Of a DNA stretch of 64,000 bases, positions 34,166 to 42,330 are shown piece after piece. Source of the DNA: Glycomyces harbinensis (GTDB lineage: Bacteria; Actinomycetota; Actinomycetes; Mycobacteriales; Micromonosporaceae); the NCBI RefSeq assembly GCF_900101745.1, contig NZ_FNAD01000008.1, positions 62,001 through 126,000 on the forward strand, given 5' to 3'. Below the pieces are notes generated by a model that did not search any database, had not been told where the DNA came from, and was given only the letters and a program-made list of their open reading frames with translations. The position numbers and the translations under genes are program-made. Each line of letters starts with the position of its first letter. Within the stretch, counting starts at the first letter, position 1.

Positions 34166-35340
34166 TGAGCGACACCGCGAACCCGACGCCCTGGGCCGAG
34201 GCCCGCGAGACCGCTTGGGCCGCAGGCTATGCGGCCCGCCCGGCCGCGACCGAGCTGCCGTTCGACCAGGCGCTGGGCTCGGCGCTGGCCGCACCGCTGG
34301 TGGCCGTCTCCGACCTGCCCGCGTTCCCCACTTCCGCCGTCGACGGCTGGGCCGTCGCCGGCCCGGGCCCGTGGCGGATCGGCGGCGCGGTCCTCGCCGG
34401 GCAGGTGCCCGAGGCGCTGGAGGCGGGCCGGGCCGTCAAGATCGCCACCGGCGCGCAGGTCCCGCAGGGCGCCGAGGGCATCATCCGCTTGGAGCACAGC
34501 CTGGCCGGCGAGGACGGCCTCGTCGAGGGCCCGGCCGCGCCGGAGTGGCGTGAGGCCGGCGAGGAGGCCGGGCACGGCGAGGAGCTGCTGCCCGCGGGCA
34601 CGCCGGTGACGCCGCCGGTGATCGGACTCGCCGCCGCCGCTGGGCATCTGACGCTGCCCGCGCACGGCAGGCCCGACGCACGCGTGGTCGTCTTCGGGGA
34701 CGAGCTGCTGACCAGCGGCGTCTCCGACAAGGGCCGGGTCCGCGATTCGCTGGGACCGATGGTCCCCCACATGCTCGCGGCCGCCGGCGCCGAGACCGGG
34801 CCGAGCCTCGGCCCGGTCGAGGACACGCTCGAAGCGCACGTCGCGGCCCTGCGCGAGGCGCTGGGTGCGGCGGATCTGGTGTGCACCACGGGCGGCACCA
34901 TGGTCGGGCCCGTGGACCACCTGCACGCGGCGCTCGCCGAGATCGGCGCCGAGTACGTGCTCAACACCGTGGCCGTGCGGCCGGGGTTCCCGATGCTGCT
35001 GGCGCGCACCGGGAACGGCAAGTTCATCGCCGGGCTGCCCGGTAACCCGCAGTCGGCGGTGATCGCGGTCGTCACCGTGGTCGCGCCGCTGCTCGCGGGC
35101 CTGCGGGGGCTGCCGCTGCCGCCGCTGGGCTCGATCGTCCTGGCCGAGGACGTGCCGGGCCGGGGCGATTTCACGCACCTGGCCCTGGTCGATCCGGCCG
35201 GGCGCCGGCTGGCCCACCACGGGTCGGCGATGCTGCGGGGCCTGGCGGGCGCCGCCGGTTTCGCCGTCGTCGGGCCCGACGACCATGCGACCGCGGGTGC
35301 CGCGGTCGCGCTCGCCCACGTCCCTGGAGTCCGCTCATGA
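34165..35340 (+). CDS. moeA: Molybdopterin molybdenumtransferase MoeA
   Basis: The 391-aa protein inserts molybdate into adenylated molybdopterin. It shows the N-terminal MoeA region with TSAVDGWAV and KIATGAQVPQGAE, the central MoCF_biosynth domain with GDELL and CTTGGTMVG, then GLPGNPQSA, and a C-terminal MoeA_C domain. The length is normal. The start ATG overlaps the previous stop (TGATG) and the end overlaps the moaE start (ATGA), so four genes run as one coupled set. Confidence 0.95.
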   Translation: MSDTANPTPWAEARETAWAAGYAARPAATELPFDQALGSALAAPLVAVSDLPAFPTSAVDGWAVAGPGPWRIGGAVLAGQVPEALEAGRAVKIATGAQVPQGAEGIIRLEHSLAGEDGLVEGPAAPEWREAGEEAGHGEELLPAGTPVTPPVIGLAAAAGHLTLPAHGRPDARVVVFGDELLTSGVSDKGRVRDSLGPMVPHMLAAAGAETGPSLGPVEDTLEAHVAALREALGAADLVCTTGGTMVGPVDHLHAALAEIGAEYVLNTVAVRPGFPMLLARTGNGKFIAGLPGNPQSAVIAVVTVVAPLLAGLRGLPLPPLGSIVLAEDVPGRGDFTHLALVDPAGRRLAHHGSAMLRGLAGAAGFAVVGPDDHATAGAAVALAHVPGVRS

Positions 35341-35750
35341 TCCGCGCACGCGTCCTCGACGCCCCCCTCGACGTCGCCGAGCACGAGCGGGCGGTCGGTG
35401 CCGCGGAGGCGGGTGCGGTCGTCTCGTTCTCGGGGGTGGTCCGCAACCACGACCACGGCCGGGGGGTGCTGTCGCTGTCGTACGAGGGGCACCCGTCGGC
35501 GGGCGAGACGTTGCGGGAGGTCGCGGAGGAGATCGCGGCGCGGCCCGGGGTGCGGGGCGTGGTGGTCTCGCACCGGGTCGGCGATCTCGCGATCGGCGAC
35601 CCGGCGCTGGTCGCGGCGGTTGCGGCGGAGCATCGCAAGGAGGCGTTCGAGGCGTGCGCGGACCTGGTGGACGCGGTGAAGGCGCGCCTGCCGATCTGGA
35701 AGCACCAGTTCTTCGACGACGGCACCGACGAGTGGGTCAACTGCCCCTGA
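35337..35750 (+). CDS. moaE: Molybdopterin synthase catalytic subunit MoaE
   Basis: The 137-aa large subunit of molybdopterin synthase transfers sulfur from MoaD thiocarboxylate to precursor Z. Signatures are FSGVVRNHDHG, L.YEGH (LSYEGHPSAGE), HRVGDLAIGD and the C-terminal KARLPIWKHQFF with K-x-x-x-P-I-W-K. The small subunit MoaD is not encoded nearby. It is the last gene of the moaC-moaB-moeA-moaE set and overlaps moeA by four bases. Confidence 0.95.
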   Translation: MIRARVLDAPLDVAEHERAVGAAEAGAVVSFSGVVRNHDHGRGVLSLSYEGHPSAGETLREVAEEIAARPGVRGVVVSHRVGDLAIGDPALVAAVAAEHRKEAFEACADLVDAVKARLPIWKHQFFDDGTDEWVNCP

Positions 35751-35910
35751 CCGCGCCGCGTTCACCCGGACGGGTGGAACGCGCGCGGCGGGGCGGGCGC
35801 GGGGCCGATTCCTGTCGGACCCCGCTGCCAGGATCGCGGCAGACTACCTTTCCCCTCTCGGGAGGGTGGGGGTTGGTGGACGGCTCTTTGCACTGACTCG
35901 AATTTTCACG

Positions 35911-36540
35911 TCACTCGCCGGAGGCGGCGCCGTCCTTCGGCTCGTCGTGGTGCTGCTTGCGGCCCACGGTCTTCACCAGGATCACGCCGCCGCCCACGAC
36001 CACCAGGAGGCCCAGGAGGATCGCGGCCAGGGTCGCGCCCGTGTTCGAGTCCTCGGACTCCGCGGCGCCGGTCGCCGGCGACTCCGATGCGGCGCTCGGC
36101 GCCGCTGAGGTCGCCGCGTCGCTCGACGCCTCGGCGGTCGGCTCCGAGCCCGTCGCGTACAGGCCCTCCGGGATCGCCTCGACGGTGAACTCCAGCTTGT
36201 CGTCCACGCGGTGGCCGTCCTCCGAGATCACCCGGAACGCCACCGTGTACGTCCCCGGCTCGGTGTACAGCATCGCCTGCGTGAACGTGTCGCCGTCGAA
36301 GGTCGGGTCCGGCACGTCCACGACCGCGCCGGCCGGGTCGGTCACGGCGATCTCGGTCGAGGGCCCGTCGAGGTTCTCGGAGAACGTCGCGGAGACCGAG
36401 GCGGGCGCCTCGGGCAGGACCGCGCCGTCCTCGGGGTCGGTGCCCGTCAGCGCGGCGTGCGCGGACGCGGGAGCGGCGAGTCCGAGCGCCAGCGCGCCGC
36501 CCCCGGCGGCGGCCAGCAGGAGCGCGACGGCCCGTTTCAT
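35911..36540 (-). CDS. CopC-domain secreted protein with C-terminal anchor
   Basis: The 209-aa protein has an N-terminal signal peptide ending at ASA before His28 (AHAALTGTDPEDG), a CopC domain (residues 28-130) with the conserved N-terminal His and the GHRV motif, both copper(II) ligands in CopC/YcnJ proteins. A Ser/Ala/Glu-rich linker (130-170) follows, then a membrane anchor (about 172-193) and a basic tail. It probably handles periplasmic or wall-associated copper. No CopD membrane partner is adjacent. An upstream ATG at 36555 is possible. It is divergent from the oxidoreductase gene. Confidence 0.85.
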   Translation of the reverse strand: MKRAVALLLAAAGGGALALGLAAPASAHAALTGTDPEDGAVLPEAPASVSATFSENLDGPSTEIAVTDPAGAVVDVPDPTFDGDTFTQAMLYTEPGTYTVAFRVISEDGHRVDDKLEFTVEAIPEGLYATGSEPTAEASSDAATSAAPSAASESPATGAAESEDSNTGATLAAILLGLLVVVGGGVILVKTVGRKQHHDEPKDGAASGE

Positions 36541-36735
36541 GGGAGTTCTCTGCATTTCGCCATAGTGCCATGGGGCCTGCGGTTCCCCATTGGGTGAAAG
36601 GTCACATCGTCCACCGGGACACGGGCGAACGGTCACAATCCGTACGCGTTCTCGGTGGAAATCGCCCGCTAGGTGCGGATAGTACCGCTCACCCTCGTGT
36701 TGACGATCGCCGGAAGTTGTGATGTGCTTACGTCC

Positions 36736-37728
36736 ATGGTTGAACCGATCCGATGGGGAATCCTGGCGACCGGCGGAATCGCATCGACCTTTGTGGAAGA
36801 TCTTGCCCTCCTCGACGATTGCCGCGTCACCGCTGTGGCCTCTCGATCGGCGGAGCGCGCCGCCGCGTTCGCCAAGAAGTACGACATCCCCCACGCCTGG
36901 GAATCCGTCCAGGCGCTCGCCGCCGACGACGAGGTCGACATCGTCTACGTGGCCACCCCGCACTCCCACCACTACCTGCCGACCCTCCAGCTCCTTGAGG
37001 CCGGCAAGCACGTCCTGTGCGAGAAGGCGTTCGCCTACAACGCCGCCCAGGCCCGGACCATGTTCGACGTAGCCCGTGAGCACCAGCGGTTCCTCATGGA
37101 GGCCATGTGGACCCGCTGCAACCCGGCGATCCGCGAGATGCGCCGGGCCATCAAGGAGGGCATGATCGGCGAGGTCGTGTCCGTGCACGGCAACTTCTCG
37201 CTCGCCGGCGACATCCCGCCCTCGCACCGCCTGCGCAACATCGAACTCGCCGGCGGGGCGCTGCTCGACCTGGGCGTCTACCCGCTCACGCTGGCGCACC
37301 TGGCCCTGGGCGCGCCCGATTCGGTGACGGCGACCGCGGTCATGGACTCGACCGGCGTCGACGCCCAGACCGCGATCACCCTGAAGTACCCCAACGCGAT
37401 CGCGCAGCTGTCGTGCTCCTACCGGGGCGGGCCGGGCAACGAGGTGACCATCTCGGGCACCGAGGGCCGCATCGAACTGCGCGACTACGCCTACCGCCCC
37501 AGCGGTTACACGCTGGTGCGCTACAACGAGGCGCCGCGCGAGATCGAGGCCCCGTACGTCGGCCACGGCTACGTGCACGAGGCCCTCGAGGTCCACCGGG
37601 CGCTGCGCCAGGGCCGCCTGGAGTCCATGCTCGTGCCGCCGCAGAGCACCATCGAGGTCATGGAGATCATGGACGAGGTGCGCGCCCAGATCGGGCTGCG
37701 CTACCCCGGCGAGACCCACCCGAAGTAG
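36736..37728 (+). CDS. Gfo/Idh/MocA-family oxidoreductase
   Basis: The 330-aa NAD(P)-dependent dehydrogenase begins with a Rossmann region (WGILATGGIASTF), followed by VDIVYVATPHSHHY and the catalytic region HVLCEKAFAYN. Most family members have E-K-P; here proline is replaced by alanine, as in the trans-dihydrodiol dehydrogenase/GFO-like branch, which also shares MEAMWTRCNP. The C-terminal domain is complete. The substrate is unknown (a sugar or cyclitol). ATG at 36736 is preferred to an upstream frame from 36673 that encodes a poor leader. Confidence 0.88.
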   Translation: MVEPIRWGILATGGIASTFVEDLALLDDCRVTAVASRSAERAAAFAKKYDIPHAWESVQALAADDEVDIVYVATPHSHHYLPTLQLLEAGKHVLCEKAFAYNAAQARTMFDVAREHQRFLMEAMWTRCNPAIREMRRAIKEGMIGEVVSVHGNFSLAGDIPPSHRLRNIELAGGALLDLGVYPLTLAHLALGAPDSVTATAVMDSTGVDAQTAITLKYPNAIAQLSCSYRGGPGNEVTISGTEGRIELRDYAYRPSGYTLVRYNEAPREIEAPYVGHGYVHEALEVHRALRQGRLESMLVPPQSTIEVMEIMDEVRAQIGLRYPGETHPK

Positions 37729-37729
37729 G

Positions 37730-38644
37730 TCAGTACTCCAGTTCCTTCTGCGCGGCCTCCCGTTTGGCGACGATGGCCGCGTGCTTCTCGCGCAGCCACG
37801 CCACGCGCGCCTCGCCCGTCTCGATCGCGGTCTGCTCGCCCTCCTCGACGAGGATGCCGCGCCGGTCGGCCTCGGCCCGGAAGACCTGGTCGAGGCCGGG
37901 CAGCAGCGTCATGACGGGGCCGGTGAAGAAGCCGGTCTCGGCCTCCTTCGTGCGGATCCAGCCCTTGTACTCGATCTCGCACACGACCTGGCGGCGCCCG
38001 GCCTCGGGGTCGCGGATCGCGAGGTCGGCGACCATGGCCCACAGGGTGAAGACCGCGGACGTGGCTTTCTCGGAGACCCAGCCGCGGCCCGGCACCGGCG
38101 GCAGGAGGTTCTCGACGGTCTCAGTGAACGAGTCCGTGGAGAGCTTCTGGATGATCCCGTCAAGGGACCGCGTCCGGATCGCCTTCACCTTGTGCCACTT
38201 GGCGGTGGCGCCGTCGAAGCCGACCTCCTCGGGCCCGATGTCGATGGTCCCGAAGTTGTCGAGCAGGCCCAGGAGCATCCCGGTCCCGGTGGGGGGCTTG
38301 TTGCCCGAGGTGATGAGCTTGGCGAGGCTCCACTGCCACTCCTCGGCCACCGGCGAGGTCGGCAGCGGCAGGCGCCCGAGCAGCTCTTCGAGGTCGCCTT
38401 CCTTGAACGCGGACTTGGCGTCCGAGGCGAGCGTCTGGGCCGCGTCGCGCTTGTCGACGGCGTACTGCTGCGCCGCATCGCGCTTGTCCACCGCGTAACC
38501 GGTGGCGGCGTCGACCTTGCTGCGGGCGAAACCCGTTGCGGCGTCGCGCTTCTCGCGTGCGGTCTCCACGGTGACGTCGGCGACGAGCTTCCCGGCGTCC
38601 TGCGCGCGCTGCTTCATCTGCTCCAGGCGGTCTTTCATTCCCAT
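37730..38644 (-). CDS. Hypothetical protein with four 11-residue amphipathic repeats
   Basis: The 304-aa protein starts with a helix (residues 1-29), followed by four tandem 11-residue units: REKRDAATGFA, RSKVDAATGYA, VDKRDAAQQYA, VDKRDAAQTLA (residues 30-73). Such 11-mers occur in apolipoproteins, LEA proteins and alpha-synuclein and form helices that lie on lipid surfaces. The remainder (about 90-300) is a globular domain of unknown family with no membrane helix. The start is ATG at 38644, with a second ATG two codons on. It shares direction with the beta-sandwich membrane gene that ends 39 nt upstream. Confidence 0.6.
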   Translation of the reverse strand: MGMKDRLEQMKQRAQDAGKLVADVTVETAREKRDAATGFARSKVDAATGYAVDKRDAAQQYAVDKRDAAQTLASDAKSAFKEGDLEELLGRLPLPTSPVAEEWQWSLAKLITSGNKPPTGTGMLLGLLDNFGTIDIGPEEVGFDGATAKWHKVKAIRTRSLDGIIQKLSTDSFTETVENLLPPVPGRGWVSEKATSAVFTLWAMVADLAIRDPEAGRRQVVCEIEYKGWIRTKEAETGFFTGPVMTLLPGLDQVFRAEADRRGILVEEGEQTAIETGEARVAWLREKHAAIVAKREAAQKELEY

Positions 38645-38682
38645 GCGAGCAAGATACAGGTTTCGGGCCACCGGGCGGTGGC

Positions 38683-39942
38683 CTAACGCGCCCGGAAGGG
38701 CTTCTTCGCCTTGAGGTCCAGTCGGGGAGTGAAAGACTCGACGTGGCCGGCCTCGGGCCGCCACACCCGGTAGACGTCGGCGCGGACCCGCAGGTCGGCG
38801 ACCGCACCGGGCTCGACCGTGAACGCGATCTCGCCCCGGGCGGTGGTCTCGCCGGTGTGGACCGCGGTGCCCCGCACCGGGTCGAAGCGGCCGTCGGCGG
38901 CGACGGCGAGGCGGTGCGCGCCGGGAGGGAGCGGGTAGAACCAGCCGCCCCACGACACCGGCACCGCGAATCCGTCCACTGTGGCCTCTGGCGGGGCGGC
39001 GTAGGCGGCGGACAGGTCGGGGACGTCGCCTTCGTGGAGGACCGGTGCGCCGGCCCGTCGCTCGGCGCTGACGCGGTGCTGGCGCAGCTGGAAGCGGACC
39101 AGCACGCCGGTGGCGCCCGCCGGGAGGATCTCGCGGTGGCGCCGGCCGTCGGCGACCTGCACGGCGGTCCCGCCGCCGGAGGGCTCCTGCCGTCCCAGGT
39201 CGAAGTCGAGGCTGCCGCGGACGCGGTTCTGGAGCCTGGTCCGGTCCCAGCTGAGCGCGAAGCCGCCGCACACGAGCACGACCAGGGCCGCCGGGCACGA
39301 CAGCCAGAACACCAGCTGCCCGGTCGCGGTCGGATAGACGCGCGCGAACGGCCCCGAGCCGACCCGGTCGGCCGTCTCATAGGTGAACACGGTCGCGGCA
39401 ACGAACAGCGCGAAGGCCAGCGCGAGCAGCGTCCAGCCCGCCGCACGTGCGGTCTTCGATCCGGAACCCTTGGGGCGCAGGCGTTCCAAGGAGTCGACGC
39501 GGGCGATCGGGGAGACGTGCCGGTCGGCCGAGACGAGGTCGCCGGTCTGGTCGGTGGTGAGGCAGACCCGCTGCCCCGCGACGATGTCGACGCACGCCTG
39601 GGCGGCGCCGCGGCCCTGCGCCTCAACGATGCGCCGTCCCGGTTCGACCTGCACCTGGTAGCGGCCGTCGCCGCAGCCGACCACGGCGCCGTCGACGAGC
39701 AGGACGCCCGCCGCGCCGCCGCCGGACCGGGTGCTGAGCAGCACGTCGATCACGCCGCGCCCCGGCTCGGGGACGACGTCGGCGGTGTCGCCGGCGACGA
39801 AGTCCGCGGTCGGGGCCGCGGTGACCGGGAGCGGACCGAAGGTCGCGACCCGGGCCGGGAACTGGACCCACGCGTCCATCGTCTGCGCGGGCACGTCGTC
39901 CGCGTCGAGGTAACCCGGCTTCGCCGGCGGCCGTGCGCCCAT
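38683..39942 (-). CDS. Two-TM protein with paired beta-sandwich (PEGA-like) domains, copy A
   Basis: The 419-aa protein has a cytoplasmic beta domain (about residues 60-135, motif VLLVDGAVVGCGDGRYQVQVEPG), two membrane helices (about 168-190 and 205-230), then a second similar domain (about 290-400, VPVSWGGWFYPLPPGAHRLAV). The recurring pattern D/V-G-x-P-V ... W/G-Y ... L-P-P-G-x-H-R-L-x-V is also in two paralogues, 42327-43592 and 48904-50424. It could be a small-ligand or carbohydrate-contact module. It lies 9 nt after the WXG100-like gene on the same strand. Confidence 0.6.
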   Translation of the reverse strand: MGARPPAKPGYLDADDVPAQTMDAWVQFPARVATFGPLPVTAAPTADFVAGDTADVVPEPGRGVIDVLLSTRSGGGAAGVLLVDGAVVGCGDGRYQVQVEPGRRIVEAQGRGAAQACVDIVAGQRVCLTTDQTGDLVSADRHVSPIARVDSLERLRPKGSGSKTARAAGWTLLALAFALFVAATVFTYETADRVGSGPFARVYPTATGQLVFWLSCPAALVVLVCGGFALSWDRTRLQNRVRGSLDFDLGRQEPSGGGTAVQVADGRRHREILPAGATGVLVRFQLRQHRVSAERRAGAPVLHEGDVPDLSAAYAAPPEATVDGFAVPVSWGGWFYPLPPGAHRLAVAADGRFDPVRGTAVHTGETTARGEIAFTVEPGAVADLRVRADVYRVWRPEAGHVESFTPRLDLKAKKPFRAR

Positions 39943-39951
39943 GGCGTGCGC

Positions 39952-41187
39952 TTATTGGGTGAACGCGTCGGAGATGCTGGTCGGACCGCCGCCGCCGGTG
40001 CCCATCAGGCGCCCGACCGTGCCCACGGTCTTCACGCCCGCCTCGGCCCAGGGGCCGGAGACCTTGCCCATGACCTCCAGGACCGGCTTCATGATCTTGT
40101 TGGTCTGCGCGAACGTCTTCATGACGTCGTAGACCTTCTTGATGGCCTTGCCGATGGTGGCCAGCGCGTTGATGACCGAGCGCACCATCGCCGAGGCGGC
40201 CGAGGCGCCGAAGGTCGCCACCGAGGAGGCGAGGGCGATGAGCCAGGCCATGATCTCGTTGACGCACCAGTCGGAGACGAGGCTGATGAGCCACTTCTGG
40301 ATCGCCGTCGCCAGTGCCTCGCACAGGCGCAGCAGGCTCTCCAGGATGATCGTGCGGTCGGCGAGTTCGAAGACGCCCTCGGCGAACTCGGCGATCTTCT
40401 CGCGGGCGGCGTCGCCGTCCTTGCCGGTCCACTGCCTCAGCGCGCCTTCGGGGATCGCGGCGATGCCCTCGCCGACGGGGTGCATCTTGGCGCGGATGTC
40501 CTGCCAGCGCTTGATCTCGTCGCCCATGCGGGAGGGGTTGCCGGTGACCATGCCGATGAGGTCGTCGACCGGTTTGATGAGCTTGATGAGGAACTCCATG
40601 CCGTTCTGGAGCAGCAGGCTCAGGGGGTTCTCGAAGAACGTCCCGATGTCGCCGCCGATCTGGAAGACCGAGTTGCTCAGGTCGCCCAGGCCGCCCATGA
40701 CGCTGGAGGCGCCGTCCTGCGCGCGGACGACCTCCTTGACGGCGTCGACGCCGTTCGCGGCGTTGTTGTAGAAGGACGGGCCGGTGACGCTCTTCCACGA
40801 GTCGGTGCGGATCGTGTCGCCCGCGCTCGAGTAGTTGAACGTGGTGCCGACGACGTTGAAGGACTCTCCGAGTCCTTCGGGGGCGAGCTTGTGGAACGCG
40901 GTCGCCATCTCGTCGTCGGCGTTCGCCCAGTCGGTGCGGCACGCCTCGAGGCGCTCGGCGTGGCCCTCGATGCCGTCGGCCATCATCTGGAACAGCGAGC
41001 GCAGCTCGCCGATCATCGAGAAGTAGCCGGTGGCGAAGGTCGCGGCGCCCGTCAGGCCCCACGCCATGAGGTCCATGCCGTCCTTGTCGACCTCGGCGCT
41101 CAAGGCGGCGGCGTCGGGCTGGACCTGGCGAAGGGCGCCTTCGGCGGCGCTCAGTTCGGCGAGCGTGATGCTGGTGATGTCGACCAT
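39952..41187 (-). CDS. WXG100-related helical protein, type VII secretion-like
   Basis: The 411-aa mostly helical protein has an N-terminal ESX-like helical region, a central hydrophobic stretch (about 165-215) and a W-T-G (WxG) hairpin motif near residue 251 (ALRQWTGKDGD) followed by a heptad-like helix. A second hydrophobic region (about 310-345) and a Gly-rich C-terminus follow. WxG turns define WXG100/LXG proteins exported by ESX type VII systems. It sits between YbaB-like genes and the beta-sandwich membrane protein, an arrangement repeated at 48.9-52.4 kb. No ESX machinery is in the window. Confidence 0.65.
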   Translation of the reverse strand: MVDITSITLAELSAAEGALRQVQPDAAALSAEVDKDGMDLMAWGLTGAATFATGYFSMIGELRSLFQMMADGIEGHAERLEACRTDWANADDEMATAFHKLAPEGLGESFNVVGTTFNYSSAGDTIRTDSWKSVTGPSFYNNAANGVDAVKEVVRAQDGASSVMGGLGDLSNSVFQIGGDIGTFFENPLSLLLQNGMEFLIKLIKPVDDLIGMVTGNPSRMGDEIKRWQDIRAKMHPVGEGIAAIPEGALRQWTGKDGDAAREKIAEFAEGVFELADRTIILESLLRLCEALATAIQKWLISLVSDWCVNEIMAWLIALASSVATFGASAASAMVRSVINALATIGKAIKKVYDVMKTFAQTNKIMKPVLEVMGKVSGPWAEAGVKTVGTVGRLMGTGGGGPTSISDAFTQ

Positions 41188-41300
41188 GGGCGGGGTCTCC
41201 TATCGGAGGGCGGCGCCGTGGGCGACGGGCGCGCGCTGGGTTGTCTCACGGGATTGTACCGGGGCCGCGCACTCGCGCGCCTCCCCTGATGTGCGTCGGG

Positions 41301-41702
41301 TCAGCGGCCGTTGCCCTGGTCGAAGCGGCCCCGCATGTGCTCGGGCAGGCTGTCGCGGACGATGCGCTTGACGTCGATCTGGTCCCCGAGGAAGGCCTGC
41401 GCCATCTCGGTCATCTTGACGCCGTAGGCGGCCTTGGCCTCCTCGACGACCGACATGATCATCGGGCCGAGGGTCTGGCGGAAGCGCATCGCGGTCTCGT
41501 CGATGCCGATCTCGGCGACCTTGCCGTCCGAGTCGAGCTTGACGCGGATGCGGCCGTCCTCGGAGAACGCCTCGATCTGGGCGGCGCCCATCTCGTCGGC
41601 CAGCCGGTTGTACTTCTCGAGCATGGCCTCGGCGTCGGCCTGCATCCGCTCGAGGCGTGCGAGCATCTCCTGCGGGTCGCGCCGCTCGTTGCGGTCGGTC
41701 AT
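41301..41702 (-). CDS. YbaB/EbfC-family protein
   Basis: The 133-aa protein has the YbaB/EbfC layout: an N-terminal helix (MLARLERMQADAEAMLEKYN), two or three strands (EDGRIRVKLDSDGKVAEIGID) and a C-terminal helix. True YbaB is about 100-110 aa and binds DNA; actinobacteria also carry WXG-linked paralogues next to type VII genes, as here. The gene overlaps the next YbaB-like gene upstream by four bases (ATGA), so the two are coupled and may form a heterodimer. Confidence 0.75.
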   Translation of the reverse strand: MTDRNERRDPQEMLARLERMQADAEAMLEKYNRLADEMGAAQIEAFSEDGRIRVKLDSDGKVAEIGIDETAMRFRQTLGPMIMSVVEEAKAAYGVKMTEMAQAFLGDQIDVKRIVRDSLPEHMRGRFDQGNGR

Positions 41703-42037
41703 GCCTGATCCTCCGAATCGGGGTCGATGCGCCGGACGCCCCCGCTGAGGAAGTCGGCGGGCGTGGCGGTGCCCATGACGCGGGTCATGGCCTCGGACAG
41801 CTCCGCGGCGACCTTGCGGTCGGCGGCCTGGATGGTCTCCACGATGAGCTCGCCGAGCTCGTAGCCGCTCAGCTGGAACGCGTTGAGGCGCAGGTCGAGT
41901 ACCTTGAGGTTGCCGGCGGCGCCGGCGACGACCCTGACCGCGCCGTCCTCGCTCACGGCCTCGCCCTCCGCCTCGACGGCGAGGCGCTGGATCTCAGCGG
42001 CCTGCCGCTGCATGTCGGCAGTCGGATCCCCGGTCAT
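41699..42037 (-). CDS. YbaB/EbfC-like protein, first gene of module A
   Basis: This is a 112-aa YbaB-like dimerising protein with an acidic strand pair (EDGAVRVVAGAAGNLKVLDL) and a long C-terminal helix. It is coupled to its neighbour by an ATGA overlap. It opens the run YbaB-YbaB-WXG-beta-sandwich membrane protein. The space upstream (42038-42219) is likely the promoter region shared with the divergent copy B. Confidence 0.7.
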   Translation of the reverse strand: MTGDPTADMQRQAAEIQRLAVEAEGEAVSEDGAVRVVAGAAGNLKVLDLRLNAFQLSGYELGELIVETIQAADRKVAAELSEAMTRVMGTATPADFLSGGVRRIDPDSEDQA

Positions 42038-42219
42038 GGCCCTCCCTTCATCAGACCGCGACCGGATGTTCCGGCGCGGTTCCCCCTGATGCTAATGGGG
42101 TGGTGCTCGCCGGTGGTAGCGACCGGTTACCGTCGGGCGACGCCCGGACCGGGGGCCGCGGCGGCATTCGCGATATGTTGGCGCACGCAGCCCGCGTCCC
42201 GAACCCCGAGGTGACCCTC

Positions 42220-42330
42220 ATGAGCGAACTCGTCGGCACCGCGCCCTCACGACTGGTAACGGCCGAGCAGCAGCTGAAAGGCCAGGTCCCGGCCGTCCAG
42301 GGGTCGACGACGAGCTCGACGGCTGGATGA
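42220..42330 (+). CDS. Possible 36-codon leader ORF coupled to copy B
   Basis: ATG at 42220 is preceded by GAGGTGACCCTC and the frame ends in an ATGA overlap with the ATG of the following gene (42327). The product (MSELVGTAPSRLVTAEQQ...) has no features. The overlap and the lack of a clear ribosome site for the next gene suggest translational coupling; equally it could be non-functional. Confidence 0.3.
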   Translation: MSELVGTAPSRLVTAEQQLKGQVPAVQGSTTSSTAG

